Positions 1 through 11,669 of a stretch of DNA of 64,000 bases are shown here, in pieces. A program made the translations under genes and the position numbers. The notes beneath the pieces are model-generated. The model was not told the DNA's origin and did not search any database. It saw only the letters and a list, made by a program, of their open reading frames with translations. This DNA comes from Calamus simplicifolius (taxonomy: Eukaryota; Streptophyta; Magnoliopsida; Arecales; Arecaceae), in assembly GCA_900491605.1 (NCBI GenBank), contig UESW01004565.1, positions 183,094-247,093 on the forward strand, read 5' to 3'. Numbering within the stretch: the first letter of the stretch is position 1; every line of letters starts with the position of its first letter.

Positions 1-423
1 AGTGTTTTGTTTACATTGCATATTCTATAATTATTATTGAATTAAGTTTCCAAATTATTTTGATCTGATGACATGAATATGCTGATAGCATGATAAATAT
101 AATTTTGAAATTGTATTAGGCTTACTTATTGAGTGTGAGCTCATAGAATTTTCACAATGTTTTTCAGAGCCTCAGGAATGAAAAAGAATATTTGGGATAG
201 ACGGAGCTTCTACTAAATAAACTTAGTTTCATTATATTGATATAGTTCAGTATTGCTTGTGTGTAGGATTGGTAGCCCAAGACTGATAATTATGGTTTGT
301 AATAAATCAACGATTTGGATTTTCACTTATTATTGATTTATGTGATGAAGTTCGAGACGCCTTGCATGCCTGGCATGCGGCGGGTTATCACCCTAGCTCG
401 GGTTTTGAGACTGGGGCATGACA
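1..423 (+). repeat. 5' LTR, 3' terminal part only
   Basis: It aligns with 6907-7313 of the 3' LTR at high identity and ends in the same TGACA. The main difference is a 16-bp stretch near 121-137 (between ATTAGG and GAGCTC) that is present here and missing from the 3' LTR. Confidence 0.93.
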
Positions 424-430
424 GCTTTAG

Positions 431-443
431 TGGTATCATAGCC
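431..443 (+). other. Primer binding site, initiator tRNA-Met type
   Basis: TGGTATCATAGCC lies seven bases after the LTR end. It differs at one base from the usual TGGTATCAGAGCC complement of plant initiator tRNA-Met, which primes minus-strand synthesis in many plant LTR elements. Confidence 0.8.
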
Positions 444-609
444 AGGTTATGACATTAGGGACATATACATGATGACTCTTTAGGCAAAATACTAGGATGA
501 CGTTGAGACAATTATAAAATTAAAGAAAATTTCAGATATTATGCTTTGAAAACTTGACATTCAGAGTTTACCATGACATTAATTGCAATTAATTTATCAG
601 GAGATAGGA

Positions 610-1788
610 ATGGTATGTCGCACTAGAAGTCGACAAAATGATGAGGGTTCCCAGGTTGGTAATGCTGGCCAACCGGAAGGTTTGGAAGCCACTGGAGGTG
701 CTGCTTCGGCCAATTCAGTTGGGACTGATCAGCAGCGACTCCAAACCGAGATGCTTCAGGTTCTCTCAAGTATGGCGCAGTCGATGCGGGACATGCAACA
801 TCAGATTCTGCAGGCTTTGTCCACTCAGTCTGCCCCTCCTGTTCCACAGACTCAGCCTGACTCTACTGCTCCATAGACCTAGCCTACTCCATCTCAATCC
901 TGGATAGGGGTTGGCCGTAGCTTTGCAGACTTCAAGAAGTTTGCCCCTACCCCTTTCTCTGGATCCACCAACCCTGTTGATGCTGAGCGGTGGATGCGAG
1001 ATATGGAGAAGGCTTTTCAGCTCATGGTAGTCAGGAGATGGAGCGGATCAGATTTGTCACCTACCTTCTCCAGGGAGAAGCTTCTGATTGGTGGTTAGTT
1101 GAGGAGCAGCGTCGGGATGGACAGATTATTTCTTGGGAAGAGTTTAGAGAGATATTCTTTGACAAATACTTCCCCAGGAGTGTACAGAGACAGATGGAAT
1201 CAGAGTTTATCAAATTGGAGCAAAAGGATCTTACTATGGCCCAGTATGAAGCTGAATTCATCAGGTTGGCCCGTTTTACTCCAAATATTGTAAACAATAA
1301 AATAGCCAAGGTCATCAGATTCACTGAGGGACTGCGACCCAGACTGAGGCAAGCGGTCAATGCATTTGAGCTCCTCACTTACAGTGCTGTGGTGAATAAG
1401 GCCTTGGTGATTGAGAGGGATATGAATGCTATTCAAAAGGATTGGGAGCTGCGGAAGAATAGAAAAGGGCCTACTTCTGGCCAATTCTCTGCTTAGGTCA
1501 AGAAGAAGGGTGCACATCAGGCCCTAGCTGAACCACAGAATAAGGAGACTCGTTGCATTCATTGTGGTAACTCCCACCCTGGAAAGCTTTGCCACATATT
1601 GACTGGTGTCTGCTTTGTCTGTGGGAAAATTGATCACAAGATTGCCACCTGTCCCTTTCGGAAGGATCAGCAGCCTTCTTCAAGTCAAGGGATGAGCCAG
1701 CAACAGCAGCAGCCGCCACCGAGGACCCAGGGATGGATCTTCAACCTCACTTAGCAGGACACTGCCGTCTCTAATTCTGTGGTGACAG
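610..1788 (+). pseudogene. Gag (capsid/nucleocapsid) of the gypsy element, broken
   Basis: The ATG at 610 opens a frame beginning MVCRTRSRQ. TAG stops interrupt it at 874-876 and 880-882, and the frame shifts near 1021-1030. The retrotransposon-gag capsid region (FVTYLLQGEASDWW, then KYFPRSVQRQMESEF) is readable at 1040-1490. TAG codons follow at 1494-1496 and 1752-1754. Between them, about 1551-1660, lie a Cys-X2-Cys half-finger and a zinc knuckle reading CFVCGKIDHKIATC (C-X2-C-X4-H-X4-C), the usual nucleocapsid signature. All four TAG stops would be CAG (Gln) with one C-to-T change. The frame then runs to a GT-AG segment at 1789. Confidence 0.88.
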
Positions 1789-1903
1789 GTATACCCTTTA
1801 ATGTTATATCTAGTATTACATTCTCATCTAGTACAATGCATTGATAGTTAATTAAAAGTTAGGTTCAATCCTTAATGTTAAAATAAATTACACTTATGTC
1901 CAG
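1789..1903 (+). other. Intron-like GT-AG segment between gag and protease
   Basis: 115 bp, very AT-rich, starting GTATACCC and ending TGTCCAG. Removing it joins the gag frame (last base 1788) to the protease frame (first base 1904) with no shift, completing a Gly codon. If it is retained, the gag frame ends at a TGA at 1842-1844, which would give Gag alone. It could be a spliceosomal intron controlling the Gag to Gag-Pol ratio, as known for Ogre/Tat elements, or a chance insertion. No transcript evidence is available. Confidence 0.5.
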
Positions 1904-2397
1904 GAATGATTAAAATAGGTACTGCTTATGCTCAAACTTTAATTGACCCGGGTGCCATGCATTCTTTCATATCTGACATCTATCTTGACAAGAATGTATC
2001 ATTGACACCTATTTCTCTGGAGCAAGAGTTACATATTGCTTTTCCAAATGGAGATGTTATGAAAGTTGACATAGTATGCAAATCTTGCCCAATTGTCTTG
2101 GAGAATAGGAGGTTGAATGCTGATCTCATTGTCCTCCCACTGAAGTTTTTCGATGTTATCCTTGGAATGGATTGGTTGGCCTCCTATCATGCTTCAGTAG
2201 ACTGCTTCAGGAAGATTGTCAACTTCAAAATTCCAAGCCAGCCTGAATTCAGTTTTACTGGTGGTCAGAAACACCTAGCCTCGGTGTTCATAACAGCGAT
2301 GCAGGCTGGAAGGTATCTGATGAGTGGTGGTCAAGGATTTCTTGCTGTAGTCAAGGACCTTCAGCAGGAAGAGATCAAGTTGGAGGATATTCCATAG
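1904..2397 (+). pseudogene. Aspartic protease of the gypsy element
   Basis: An open stretch of about 163 codons holds the retropepsin active site as LIDPGAMHSFIS near 1940-1975. The family normally has D-S-G, and here the Ser is Pro. The flap and hydrophobic segment FFDVILGMDWLASYHASVDC at about 2140-2200 is typical of plant gypsy proteases. The frame stops at a TAG at 2395-2397; the next bases continue the polyprotein in another frame, so an indel lies at this point. It would mature the polyprotein inside the virus-like particle. Confidence 0.85.
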
Positions 2398-3339
2398 CTC
2401 GAGAATTCTCCGATATCTTTCCAGATGAATTGTTGATTTGCCCCCAGATTGGGAAGTCGAGTTCTCTATTGATTTAGTTCCTGGGACTGGACCTATATCC
2501 AAGGCCCCTTATCGCATGGCCCCGACTGAGCTAAAGGAACTGAAGGATCAATTGCAGGAGCTCCTAGATCGGGGATTTATCAGACCCAGTGTTTCTCCTT
2601 GGGGTGCTCCAGTTCTATTTGTTAAGAAGAAGGATGGCAGTCTTTGACTCTGCATTGATTACTGGAAAATCAATAAGGTAACAGTGCAGAATAAGTACCC
2701 TCTGCCGAAGATTGATGACTTGTTTGATCAACTCCAAGGAGCCTGGATATTCTCAAAGATTGATCTCAGGTCAGGTACCATCAATTCAAAGTCAAGGAGG
2801 GGGATGTGCCAAAGACAGCATTTAGAACCAGATATGGCCACTATGAGTTCTTGGTGATGCCGTTTGGTTAACTAATGCCCAGCAGCATTCATGGACTTAA
2901 TGAACAGAATTTTTAAGCCATATCTGGATCAGTTTGTGGTGGTTTTCATTGATGATATTCTGATATATTCCAAGAGCCATAAGGAGCATGAGGACCACCT
3001 GAGGATCGTGCTGCAGATTCTTCGAGAGAAGAAGCTTTATGCCAAGCTGCAGAAGTGTGAGTTTTGGTTGGACCAAGTATCTTTCTTGGGTCATATAATC
3101 TCTAAAGATGGTGTATCAGTGGACCCGAAAAAGATTGAAGCTATCATTAGCTGGAGCCGACCTTCCAATGTGGCAGAAGTCAGAAGCTTCTTGGGGTTAG
3201 CGGGTATTACCGTAAATTTATGGAGAATTAGCATTGCTCTACCCCTAACTCGCTTAACCCAAAAGCGAGTGAAGTTTGACTGGACAGTGGAGTGTGAGAA
3301 AGTTTCAGGAGTTAAAGCAGCGCCTGGTGTCAGCTCCAT
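2398..3339 (+). pseudogene. Reverse transcriptase of the gypsy element, broken
   Basis: The linker and fingers (APYRMAPTELKELKDQL, then FIRPSVSPWGAPVLFVKKK) read at 2490-2640 and stop at TGA 2645-2647, where CGA (Arg) is expected. The palm continues out of frame with KYPLPKIDDLFDQL at about 2695. A base is missing near 2775 and more near 2868-2890. The catalytic box is FIDD at 2945-2956, followed by ILIYSKSHKEHEDHL. The thumb (FLGHIISKDGVSVDPKKIEAI) lies at 3085-3145. All expected RT blocks are present, but in at least three frames. Confidence 0.88.
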
Positions 3340-3939
3340 TCTTGTTCTTCCGACAGGATCTGAAGGTTTTACTATATCACTGATGCCTCTCGGAAAGGAT
3401 TGGGATGTGTTTTGATGCAGAATGAAAGGGTGATAGCTTATGCCTTCAGACAACTGAAACCTTATGAGCAGAATTATCCTACTCATGATCTGGAATTGGC
3501 TGCTGTGGTTTTTGCTCTGAAGATTTGGCGGCATTATCTATATGGAGTGTCGTGTGATGTGTATACAGATCATAAGAGTCTAAAATACATCTTCACACAG
3601 AAGGAGCTGAATTTAAGGCAAAGGAGGTGGTTGGAACTATTGAAGGATTATGACCTGAATCTACAGTATCATCCTGGGAAGGCCAATGTAGTGGCTGATG
3701 CTTTGAGCAGGAAATCCTCTTCTGAGTTAGCTGCTATGATTACTTCCCAGCCTCACGTATTGAGAGATCTGGAGAAGTGGGAGGTTGGTCTGAGAGTACA
3801 GCAGTCTGATGGGCTTGTTGCAGCACTTGTACTCCAGCCGACCCTAGTTGACAGAATCAAGTCCTCCCAGATTGAAGATCAGATTTACAAAAGATTAAAG
3901 AAGCTGTGCAGTCAGGAGTTCAGAATGAATTTTATGTAA
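3340..3939 (+). pseudogene. RNase H of the gypsy element
   Basis: After a frameshift around 3365-3400 the frame reads GCVLMQNERVIAYAFRQL, then YPTHDLELAAVVFALKIWRH, then YTDHKSLKYIFTQKELNLRQRRWLE, the standard order of plant gypsy RNase H with conserved acidic residues. ADALSRK near 3695-3715 ends the domain. The stop at 3937-3939 precedes the integrase part. It degrades the RNA strand of the RNA-DNA hybrid during replication. Confidence 0.87.
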
Positions 3940-5262
3940 TGGAGGATGGATCCTGAAATTTGAAGGAAGACTTTGTGTGCCAAACATTGAGGAGCCGAAG
4001 GCTGAAATTTTGAAGGAGGCTCACTACTCTCCTATACTGTGCATCCAGGTGGCACTAAGATGTACAGAGACTTAAAGAAAATTTTTGGTGGAAAGGTATG
4101 AAGAGGGAGATTGCTCAGTATGTGGCCAAGTGCTTGGTGTGTCAGCAAGTGAAGGCCGAGCATCAAAGGCCTGCAGACCTCTTCAGTCTCTGATGATTCC
4201 ACAGTGGAAATGGGAAAAGATTACAATGGACTTTGTGACGGTCTGCCCAAAACTCCAGAGTAATGATGCGGTTTGGGTTATGGACAGACTAACAAAATCA
4301 GCTCATTTCCTACCTTTCAGAGTTGGAGTCTCTAGTGAAAGATTGGCTAATTTGTATATTGAGCAGATAGTGAGACTCCATGGTGTCCCGGTATCTATTG
4401 TATCAGATAGAGATACCAGGTTTGTGTCCCAGTTTTGGAAGAGTCTTCATAAGGCCATGGGAACCAAACTAAACTTCAGTACAGCCTATCATCCCCAGTC
4501 AGATGGACAATCAGAGAGGACCATACAGATTCTGGAGGACATGTTGCGAGCCTGTGTGATGGACTTGGGTGGAGCTTGGGATAACCACTTACCTTTGGTG
4601 GAGTTTGCATATAATAATAGTTACCAAGCCAGCATTCAAATGGCTCCATTTGAAGCTATACATGGTAGGAGGTGCAGATCTCCTATATGTTGGGATGACG
4701 TGGAAGAAAGAAATTGCTAGGCCCTGAGCTGATTCAGCAAATAGTAGATAAGGTGCATTTGATCAGGGAGCATCTTCGTATAGCTCAGAGCAGGCAAAAG
4801 AGCTATGCTGATGTCAGAAGAAGGGAATTGGAATTCTAGGTTGGGTACCATGTTTTCTTAAGGGTATCACCAACCAAAGATGTGATGAGATTTGGGATTA
4901 GAGGAAAGCTGAGTCCACGTTATATTGGACCTTTTGAGATCTTGAGCAGAGTCGGAGAGGTTGCTTACAGCCCGGCACTGCCTCCGATTATATCTGGGGT
5001 ACACAATGTTTTTCATGTCTCTATGTTGAGGAAGTATATCTCTGACCCCATCCATGTCATAGCGTATGAGCCTATACAGTTGAGGAAAGATTTATTATAT
5101 GAGGAGCATCCTGTGTGTATTATGGACCGCAAAGATCAGGTTCTGAGACGACGTATCATTCCATATGTCAAGGTATAATGGAGTAATCATTCTGAGAGGG
5201 AGGCTACTTGGGAACTTGAGGAGAAAATGAAAAAGAAGTATCCACAACAATTTATATCCTAA
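3940..5262 (+). pseudogene. Integrase with C-terminal chromodomain-like region, broken
   Basis: The N-terminal HHCC zinc-binding part is readable near 4018-4160 (QYVAKCLVCQQVKAEHQRP) in a different frame from the core. The D,D,E core runs over 4200-4700: DRLTKSAHFLPFRV, SDRDTRFVSQFW, then AYHPQSDGQSERTIQILE. A base insertion puts a TAG at 4718-4720, and another TAG sits at 4838-4840 where CAG is expected. The tail LSPRYIGPFEIL and HVSMLRKYISDP is typical of Tekay/Del elements. It leads to a chromodomain-like stretch (IPYVKV, then ATWELEEKMKKKYP) broken by TAA 5176-5178. In chromoviruses this domain targets insertion to heterochromatin. Confidence 0.87.
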
Positions 5263-5382
5263 TATAGTTAATGATATAGCTATGATTGTTGACTTTGAAT
5301 AAAGACTTAGTTGATTGTGTGACAAAATTAGAATTTTAATTTTTACTAATAAAAGTTATAATTTCGAGGCCGAAATTTTTAT

Positions 5383-5395
5383 AAGGAGGGAAGAA
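5383..5395 (+). other. Polypurine tract of the gypsy element
   Basis: AAGGAGGGAAGAA lies directly before the 3' LTR start TGTAATCC, as expected for the plus-strand primer. Confidence 0.8.
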
Positions 5396-7313
5396 TGTAA
5401 TCCCCTAGATTTCGTTACCTGCTCGTGAGAGTTTATCACGAGATCGGTACAATAGACTCTAAAGATTTGAATTTCAAATATCTTATAACTAATAGAGTCC
5501 CAAATCCCTTGATTTGAGGATTCTGCATCGCCTTTAAAGGATCATGTGAATGCCTTCTTCCCGTCATCCTCGAACGCCTCTTTTCATCCTCATCGTGCGC
5601 ACGCCTTCTTGGTAAGTCCCTCTATCTATGCCTGGGAGGGAGAGAGAGAAAGTCAAAGAGAGAAAGAGAGGAACTGGGTTAAAGAAGCCTCGGACCCTTC
5701 CCTGTGTCGACTCTGGTTCAGGCTCGGCGGTGTGCCCGCCGCCTCGCCGGGCCTAAGCCCTGGCCGACAGCCCCACCGGCACTGGGGGCGGTGTCCGGTG
5801 GGGTGCCGGAGGAGAGAGAGAGAGAGAAGAGATCAGAGATAAGAGAGAGAAATAACCTGGGATGGGTTAGCCAGCGGTTCGATCCTCGGTTCGGGCCCGA
5901 CGGCGTGCTCGCTGCTTTGCCGGGCCTGAGCCCTGGCCGGCGACATCCACTGGCGCCGGGCGTGCGTTCGGTGGAGGTCCGACCGGCCATGGTGGCCGGC
6001 CGTGCCGCCAGCACGCCTCCTAGCCGTGGCAAATAGTGAGAGAAAAGGGGAGAAAGAAAGAAGAAATTGAAAAGGGAGAGAGAAAGGGAAGGCCGGCCGC
6101 CCTGGTCCGGCCACCGGTGGCCGGGCCGCCTCCAATTTGGTCGGGGCGGCTCTGGCCGCCGGCACGGGATAACCCTGTTTCAAACGAAACAGGGGAACAG
6201 TAGGAAAAAAAGAGAGAGAGAGAGAGAGAGAAGAAGAAGCTTGGGCTGATGTGGCTGCTTTGATTTGGGCTTGTTGGGCCAGTCTGTGAGCCGTTTTTGA
6301 GCCACTATTTAGGCTCTGTAATGGGCCGAGAATGGCCAAATAATTATATGGCCGGAATCAGGATTGCTTCTAATTTCTTGGGATATTTTTAAATCCCCAT
6401 TTGGGCAAATATGTTGAGAGATATTCGAGCCCAAAGTCGGACCCGTGAAGTCGTTTGGATAGAGTTTAAGAATCATTTTATAATTCAGATTTTAGAAATT
6501 TAATAATGAAAAATGATACTGTAGGTTCCTAGGTGTCCAATTAGCTGGGTTATCAATTGAAATTTGCGTACTAAGGTAAGTAAGCCAAGTATTATAATTT
6601 TATAAATTATTTAATTTGTAAATTGTGAACTTAAAGTTAAATGTAATTATGTTAATTTTATAAAATTATGTTGTTATTATCGAGATGATAATATGCAATT
6701 ATGATAATGATAGTAAAAATTTATGTGTCGCCGTGGTTCTTATATGACATATTATGATATGACATATATATTATGATATGACAGATTATGATATGGCATA
6801 ATACTGGTACCAAGACCCTTACTCTTAGGGGACATTTAAGAGTGATACACAAGATGAGTGATGTAAGGCCGTGGGACACATAAAGAAAAATAATGACAGT
6901 ATAAACAGTGTTTTGTTTACATCGCATATTCTAGTAATTATTATTGAATTAAGTTTTCAAATTATTTTGATCTGATGACATGAATATGCTGATAGCATGA
7001 TAAATGTAATTTTGAAATTGTATTAGGGAGCTCATAGAATTTTCACAATGTTTTTCAGAGCCTCAGGAATGAAGAAGAATATTTGGGATAGACGAAGCTT
7101 CTACTAAATAAACTTAGTTCCATTATATTGATATAGTTCAATATTGCTTGTGTGTAGGGCTAGTAGCCCAAGACTGATAATTATGGTTTGTAATAAATCA
7201 AGGATTTGGATTTTCGCTTATTATTGATTTATGTGATGAAGTTCGAGATGCCTTGCATGCCTGGCATGCGGTGGTTGTCACCCTAGCTCGGGTTTTGGGA
7301 CTGGGGCGTGACA
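5396..7313 (+). repeat. 3' LTR of the gypsy element (1,918 bp)
   Basis: It begins TGTAATCCCC and ends GTGACA. The first 330 bp are ordinary, 5700-6180 is very GC-rich with GGCCGG-type blocks and GA-rich tracts (for example 6207-6231), and the rest is AT-rich. Bases 6720-6790 carry short repeats of an ATATGACAT type. The GC-rich block gives long open frames on both strands with no recognisable protein, which I treat as compositional. Confidence 0.92.
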
Positions 7314-7621
7314 CAGAATAAGCCTACATTATATACATACATATAATATAATATATATATGTAGAGAGGGGATGCTTCATTTTGGATAAATTTGGATTTG
7401 TATAATAAGATCACACATTGATGATGATCAAAATCATTGAATATAATGTACTATCAAAAATCATATAATTTAAAGACTACGTTAAGTTGTCAAAAAAATT
7501 GAACAATATATATTATATGAAATAATGTGTGTGTATGTTTTTCTTTAACATTTTGATGCATGGATTGGGAGATTTCAAATCGTATGTTTTTTATTGTATA
7601 TATATTTAATTTTTAAGATTT

Positions 7622-7813
7622 TAGGAAAAGACTTGCTACATCATTCTTCGGTGCAGTAAGCACGCACCGATTGCATGGATTGGATGTCCGTACGTACGAT
7701 GCGCGATAAGTCATATTGGGTTATCGCACACGGATTGACATGTGCAGGCAATCAATCTATGCGGCCGGTGTATGCTTGCTATACTGAAAGGCGATATAGT
7801 AAGATTTTTCCTA
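7622..7813. mobile_element. Foldback MITE, copy 1 of a family also at 59.7 kb
   Basis: The ends are inverted repeats of about 58 bp: TAGGAAAAGACTTGCTA at the left mirrors the right end, whose reverse complement starts TAGGAAAAATCTTACTA. Each arm also contains a smaller hairpin (CTTGCTRCAT, then GTGCAGTAAG). The same arms form the element at 59,671-59,862. There is no coding capacity. The superfamily is not assigned because the target duplication is unclear. Confidence 0.7.
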
Positions 7814-10105
7814 GATCCTATCCAACGGCTTCAAATATTAATACGAAACATTTATCATTCATTTTGAAACCTATCAAAGTTGAGTAAAACTTCCTTTTTT
7901 AAGTATAGACAAATAGGAAAGGTTTATGCATGCAACGTTTAGATGTTTTTCAGATGTTTGAACGCGTGGTAACATCCACTAAAAAAGCAAAAAAAAAAAA
8001 AAAAAAAAAAAATCATGGAGGGTGAGGGGAGAGTGAATAAATTATCCATGGAAAAATTACCTCCTTGTAGGTGATTTTATTTATTTCTAAAACTCAGAAA
8101 TTATGCCAGCCTCTCTTCTCCAAAAATCAGGCAACCTCCTCTTTTCCACCTCGTCACGCATCCTCCCCTTGAGTCGGATGTTAGCTTATTCATGAGCATT
8201 GGATGCTCCAAATATCTTTCCATCATCCAAAAAAAAAAAAAAAAATCCTATGTTCATGCAATAAACGTGATGACGAACCTGCCTTTCTACTTCCCAAAGC
8301 GCCCTCCTTATTTGCCTTTCTAACATCTTCCTACTAGGATTTGTTAAAGAATAAAAGAAAAGAGCAAGATTAAACGTAAACAAAATCCAAAATCTTATGG
8401 TTGCACTCCCAGGCTCCAGGGATGTGTGAGCGCTTTCTAATGAATTATAAACTACATTTTGGGCCACCCCAGACAAGATGACACCTTGGTCCAAGTCGGC
8501 CCACTATAATCCAAGGTGCAAGTATCAAGCTTATCTCAAGTTGTCCCAAAGTTTTCAAATCCAAATTTCTTGGGTGCAAGAAGAATGACTGAGAAAAGAA
8601 CCTCTGGTTTTAATTAACATCAATTGGTTTCTGTATGCCATCACTATCTTCTACGTAAACAATGGCAGATATACCGATGTATGGAGCCAGTTCAAATTCT
8701 TCAACGCAGCCTTTAGGTGTTGCCTTGCTATCCCAAAAGAGAAATGGACTCTAGCTCTACATCCTTGTTTTTTTTTTTTTTTAATGTTAAATTAGTCGTT
8801 GGTGCATGTTTGAGGTTAGTTCGGTTTCTTTGATCACATTCAAGCTACTTGAACCAATTAAGGCTCAGGGGCAGTTTCTGGCCCCATAATTAAGAAACAG
8901 TTATCTCAAATTAATAGATGATGAATGGTAAATAGCTATTGTTAGCTAAATTAATCGCTGTGCTTTCTGTGAAAATTCTGCCCATAAGTGGATTGGCGGT
9001 TGGTCAATTCCAATATAGCTTTAGAGGTGGTAAAGAGGCTTTTGGCTAAATGGTGGACTAATGGTAGATGAATATTATCTTCCCCCTTCCATTGATGTCA
9101 CAATGAAATGGTGCACCATGATAGTTGGAGAGAGAAAATTAATCGAAGGTCACGAGGGCTCTTATGCATGTTAATTGCAATAGATTGAGCATGATTTTTT
9201 TTTTTAATGTGATGGGGGTAGAAAATATAAATAGGCTGCAAGGAATCAAAAAAAAAAAAAAGGTTAAAGCCTCTAATTTTGAACCATGGTTTTAATCTTA
9301 ATCCTTCCTTTATAGGCTTAAATCTTAATCCTTCCTTTATAGGCTTACCTATGATCTTCTTACAATGTTAATGATAAAAGAGCTGGATTTAGGAATGGTA
9401 ATTTTTTTTGACTCGACTTATCTCGACCTATCCTCATTGGAGCAGGGTCTTCTAGCTTTGACTAGGCTAAGAGTATGTTTTAAAGAAAATCAAATCAGGA
9501 TCAAAGCAAAGCTGGTATGGATATATGCAAACACTCACATTTTTCATCCTAAATCTCATTTTGAATCTATATTTTTAATTTTTTTAGTTTTCTAAAAGTT
9601 TTAAAAATAACTTTTTTAAAGATTTTTTTTTGTTAAAAAAAAGTAAGGGTGAGGCAACATATGAGGGCTGAGGATCTTTGTTCTTATGAACTTATGGATG
9701 AAAATTAAAATTATTGTCTCGATGGGGCATAGAATGGGAACTGAATGGAACATCGAAAGTCGGAGATGGAGAATATTGGCAAAAACAACTCAGTTGCCAC
9801 TTCCAAATGGTTTGACCGTAAACCTATTCTAGCTATCTCATTTTTATCTCTTTGGAATTCTTCCTTCTATTTATTCTCCAACTATCCATTTCCATCCATA
9901 CAATGGATTCGGATTGAATCGGAATAGACATCCTCCAGGCTTTTTTCCAGCTCTAATTTTAAGAGTTTCGATGGTTGATTTTCACCTAGGAAATTTGAAT
10001 CTAGAAAATTTAGTACGTTCAAAGATCATATATAATATGCCAAACTTACCTACTAGTCTAATTAATCTGTTACTAAGCTAAATTCATGTAACATTAAAAA
10101 CTTGA
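7814..10105. other. AT-rich intergenic DNA, no gene seen
   Basis: Homopolymer A or T runs occur at about 7987-8011, 8230-8245, 8768-8783 and 9249-9261. A 27-bp direct duplication (AATCTTAATCCTTCCTTTAT and following) lies at about 9293-9346. The short open frames here show no recognisable domains. Confidence 0.6.
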
Positions 10106-10525
10106 GTACAAATTAATTGGTATTAGATGAATTTGAGTTATAACTCTTTAAATCATTCTTTTCTCATCCGATATGAGATTATTCATGCTTAAGGGCACTA
10201 CAATCTCCTCTATTTATAGGCATGGCTCACTCCATGGTGAGACTCTACCACTATCTCATAGGTGCAAGTTAATTGGTAGTCTCCCATTAAATTTGAATAG
10301 CTTATAAGTCTAAATTTTCCTACTATCAATTAACTTGCACTCAAGTTTTAGAGTCACGTAATTTTGAACCCACTTGCAGGTTAATTGGGCCAACATATGG
10401 GCTTAAGGCATTGAGGGTACTGCATTATAGGAGGAAGATTATAATACCCTAAAATAATATTATATCGGATGAGAAAGAAAAGTTTGACTTATAACTCAAG
10501 TTCTCTCGCTACTGATTAATTATAC
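10106..10525. repeat. Inverted-repeat element with about 65-bp arms
   Basis: The left arm 10106-10175 (GAGTTATAACTC, then TTTTCTCATCCGATA) pairs with the right arm 10463-10525 (TATCGGATGAGAAAG, then GACTTATAACTC). Related sequence without the second arm occurs at about 41560-41660, so it is a dispersed family, probably non-autonomous. Confidence 0.55.
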
Positions 10526-11669
10526 TTAGGCTAACCCAAATTTATCTCGATTGGGATTGTTGTGGCTTAACAAGGATGGCTTCATCCATGATAAAAATCA
10601 TTAGTGCTATAGAAATGGCTTTGCATCATGGCACCATGGTAAAGATTATTAGTGCTATAGGGGTGACTTACACTATGGCAGAAGCGGAACTCTCACAACT
10701 TTATCATTATCCACCGTGTAGCCCTTTCATGCTCTTGAGCCATCATTGGGCTAGTTCTGATATGATTTGTAAACTCGAAGTTCATCTACTGGCTTAATTA
10801 ATCATTCTAATCATTCTTTTTTTATTTAATATGAAATTATCCATGCTTAAAAGTATCACAATAGGTTGGGACCTAGCAACCATAACATGAATCCAAACCA
10901 AGAGGAGCAATTATCATCTAAATCGTCTCACAATAATATTAAAAGGCTGATGTTGGATGTCATTTGCATCTTGTCATATGCTTATCATTTATCTTTTTAA
11001 TGACTCTAGTAAGAAACTTTTAGGTTGCATTTGATGCATCGCCAGATAATTCTGGATGATAATGTGGATTACCTACAAAAATAGATTATTAGTTATCAAT
11101 AATGTTGATTACTATGTTTAGTATACATAGGTAATGCTACAGTAATATTGATTACTATAATTGGTATGATAAATAGATTACCAGTCATATAACATCGAAT
11201 TTCTAAAATGCTCCTAAATTAAATTTATTAAAAATTTATACATTATTATATATTTAATTTTAAAAATTATACTATAAATGATAATATTTAAAAAATATAT
11301 ATTTATAAATGATATTCGAAGCGGCATACCAGAAGCACTAATTGAAAGAAGTTTCGTGGCGTTTAGGAACAGTCTCGGAGAAAGAGGGTGTGGCTTGGAA
11401 CTTTCAACACGAAGGTTAAAGCGAGGTCAAGGTCAGCAAATATAAAGGAAATAGGGGTAATTTTGTTAAAAAAACTTATCAGAGTATCACATCTTTAGTA
11501 ATGTAGAAAATTATTCCTTTTTGAGATAAATACATTATCTCTCATCAAGTAATTTAAATTACTACTATAAGATAGATTGTCATTCAAAATATATATCAAA
11601 TATAGTTATCTAATAGTTCTCTTTTAAATTATCGAAAATCTGTATAGATTATCAGCTACCAATCTTATG
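10526..11669. other. AT-rich DNA with repeat fragments
   Basis: Two near copies of ATYATTAGTGCTATAG occur at about 10595 and 10645. The stretch at 10805-10860 resembles the arm of the inverted-repeat element at 10.1 kb. 11030-11650 is AT-rich and rich in GATTACT-type motifs, possibly another decayed MITE. No gene seen. Confidence 0.45.

Larger units (their letters stand above)
1..7313 (+). mobile_element. Ty3/gypsy LTR retrotransposon, chromovirus-type, decayed, 5' LTR cut by window edge
   Basis: Domain order along the + strand is Gag with zinc knuckles, aspartic protease, reverse transcriptase, RNase H, integrase and a C-terminal chromodomain-like segment, which is the Ty3/gypsy order. The integrase tail and chromodomain resemble the plant Tekay/Del clade; this clade call is from memory of the family. 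Bases 1-423 match 6907-7313, so they are the end of the 5' LTR. A tRNA-iMet-type primer site follows at 431-443, and a purine tract precedes the 3' LTR. Many stop codons and single-base indels interrupt the frames, so this copy cannot encode a working polyprotein. The target-site duplication cannot be checked because the left end lies outside the window. Confidence 0.93.

Noticed and set aside
5546..6339. Long open frames on both strands in GC-rich DNA (Arg/Pro/Ala-rich)
   Set aside because: They lie inside the gypsy 3' LTR and exist on both strands because of GC-rich composition; no domain or codon pattern supports a gene.
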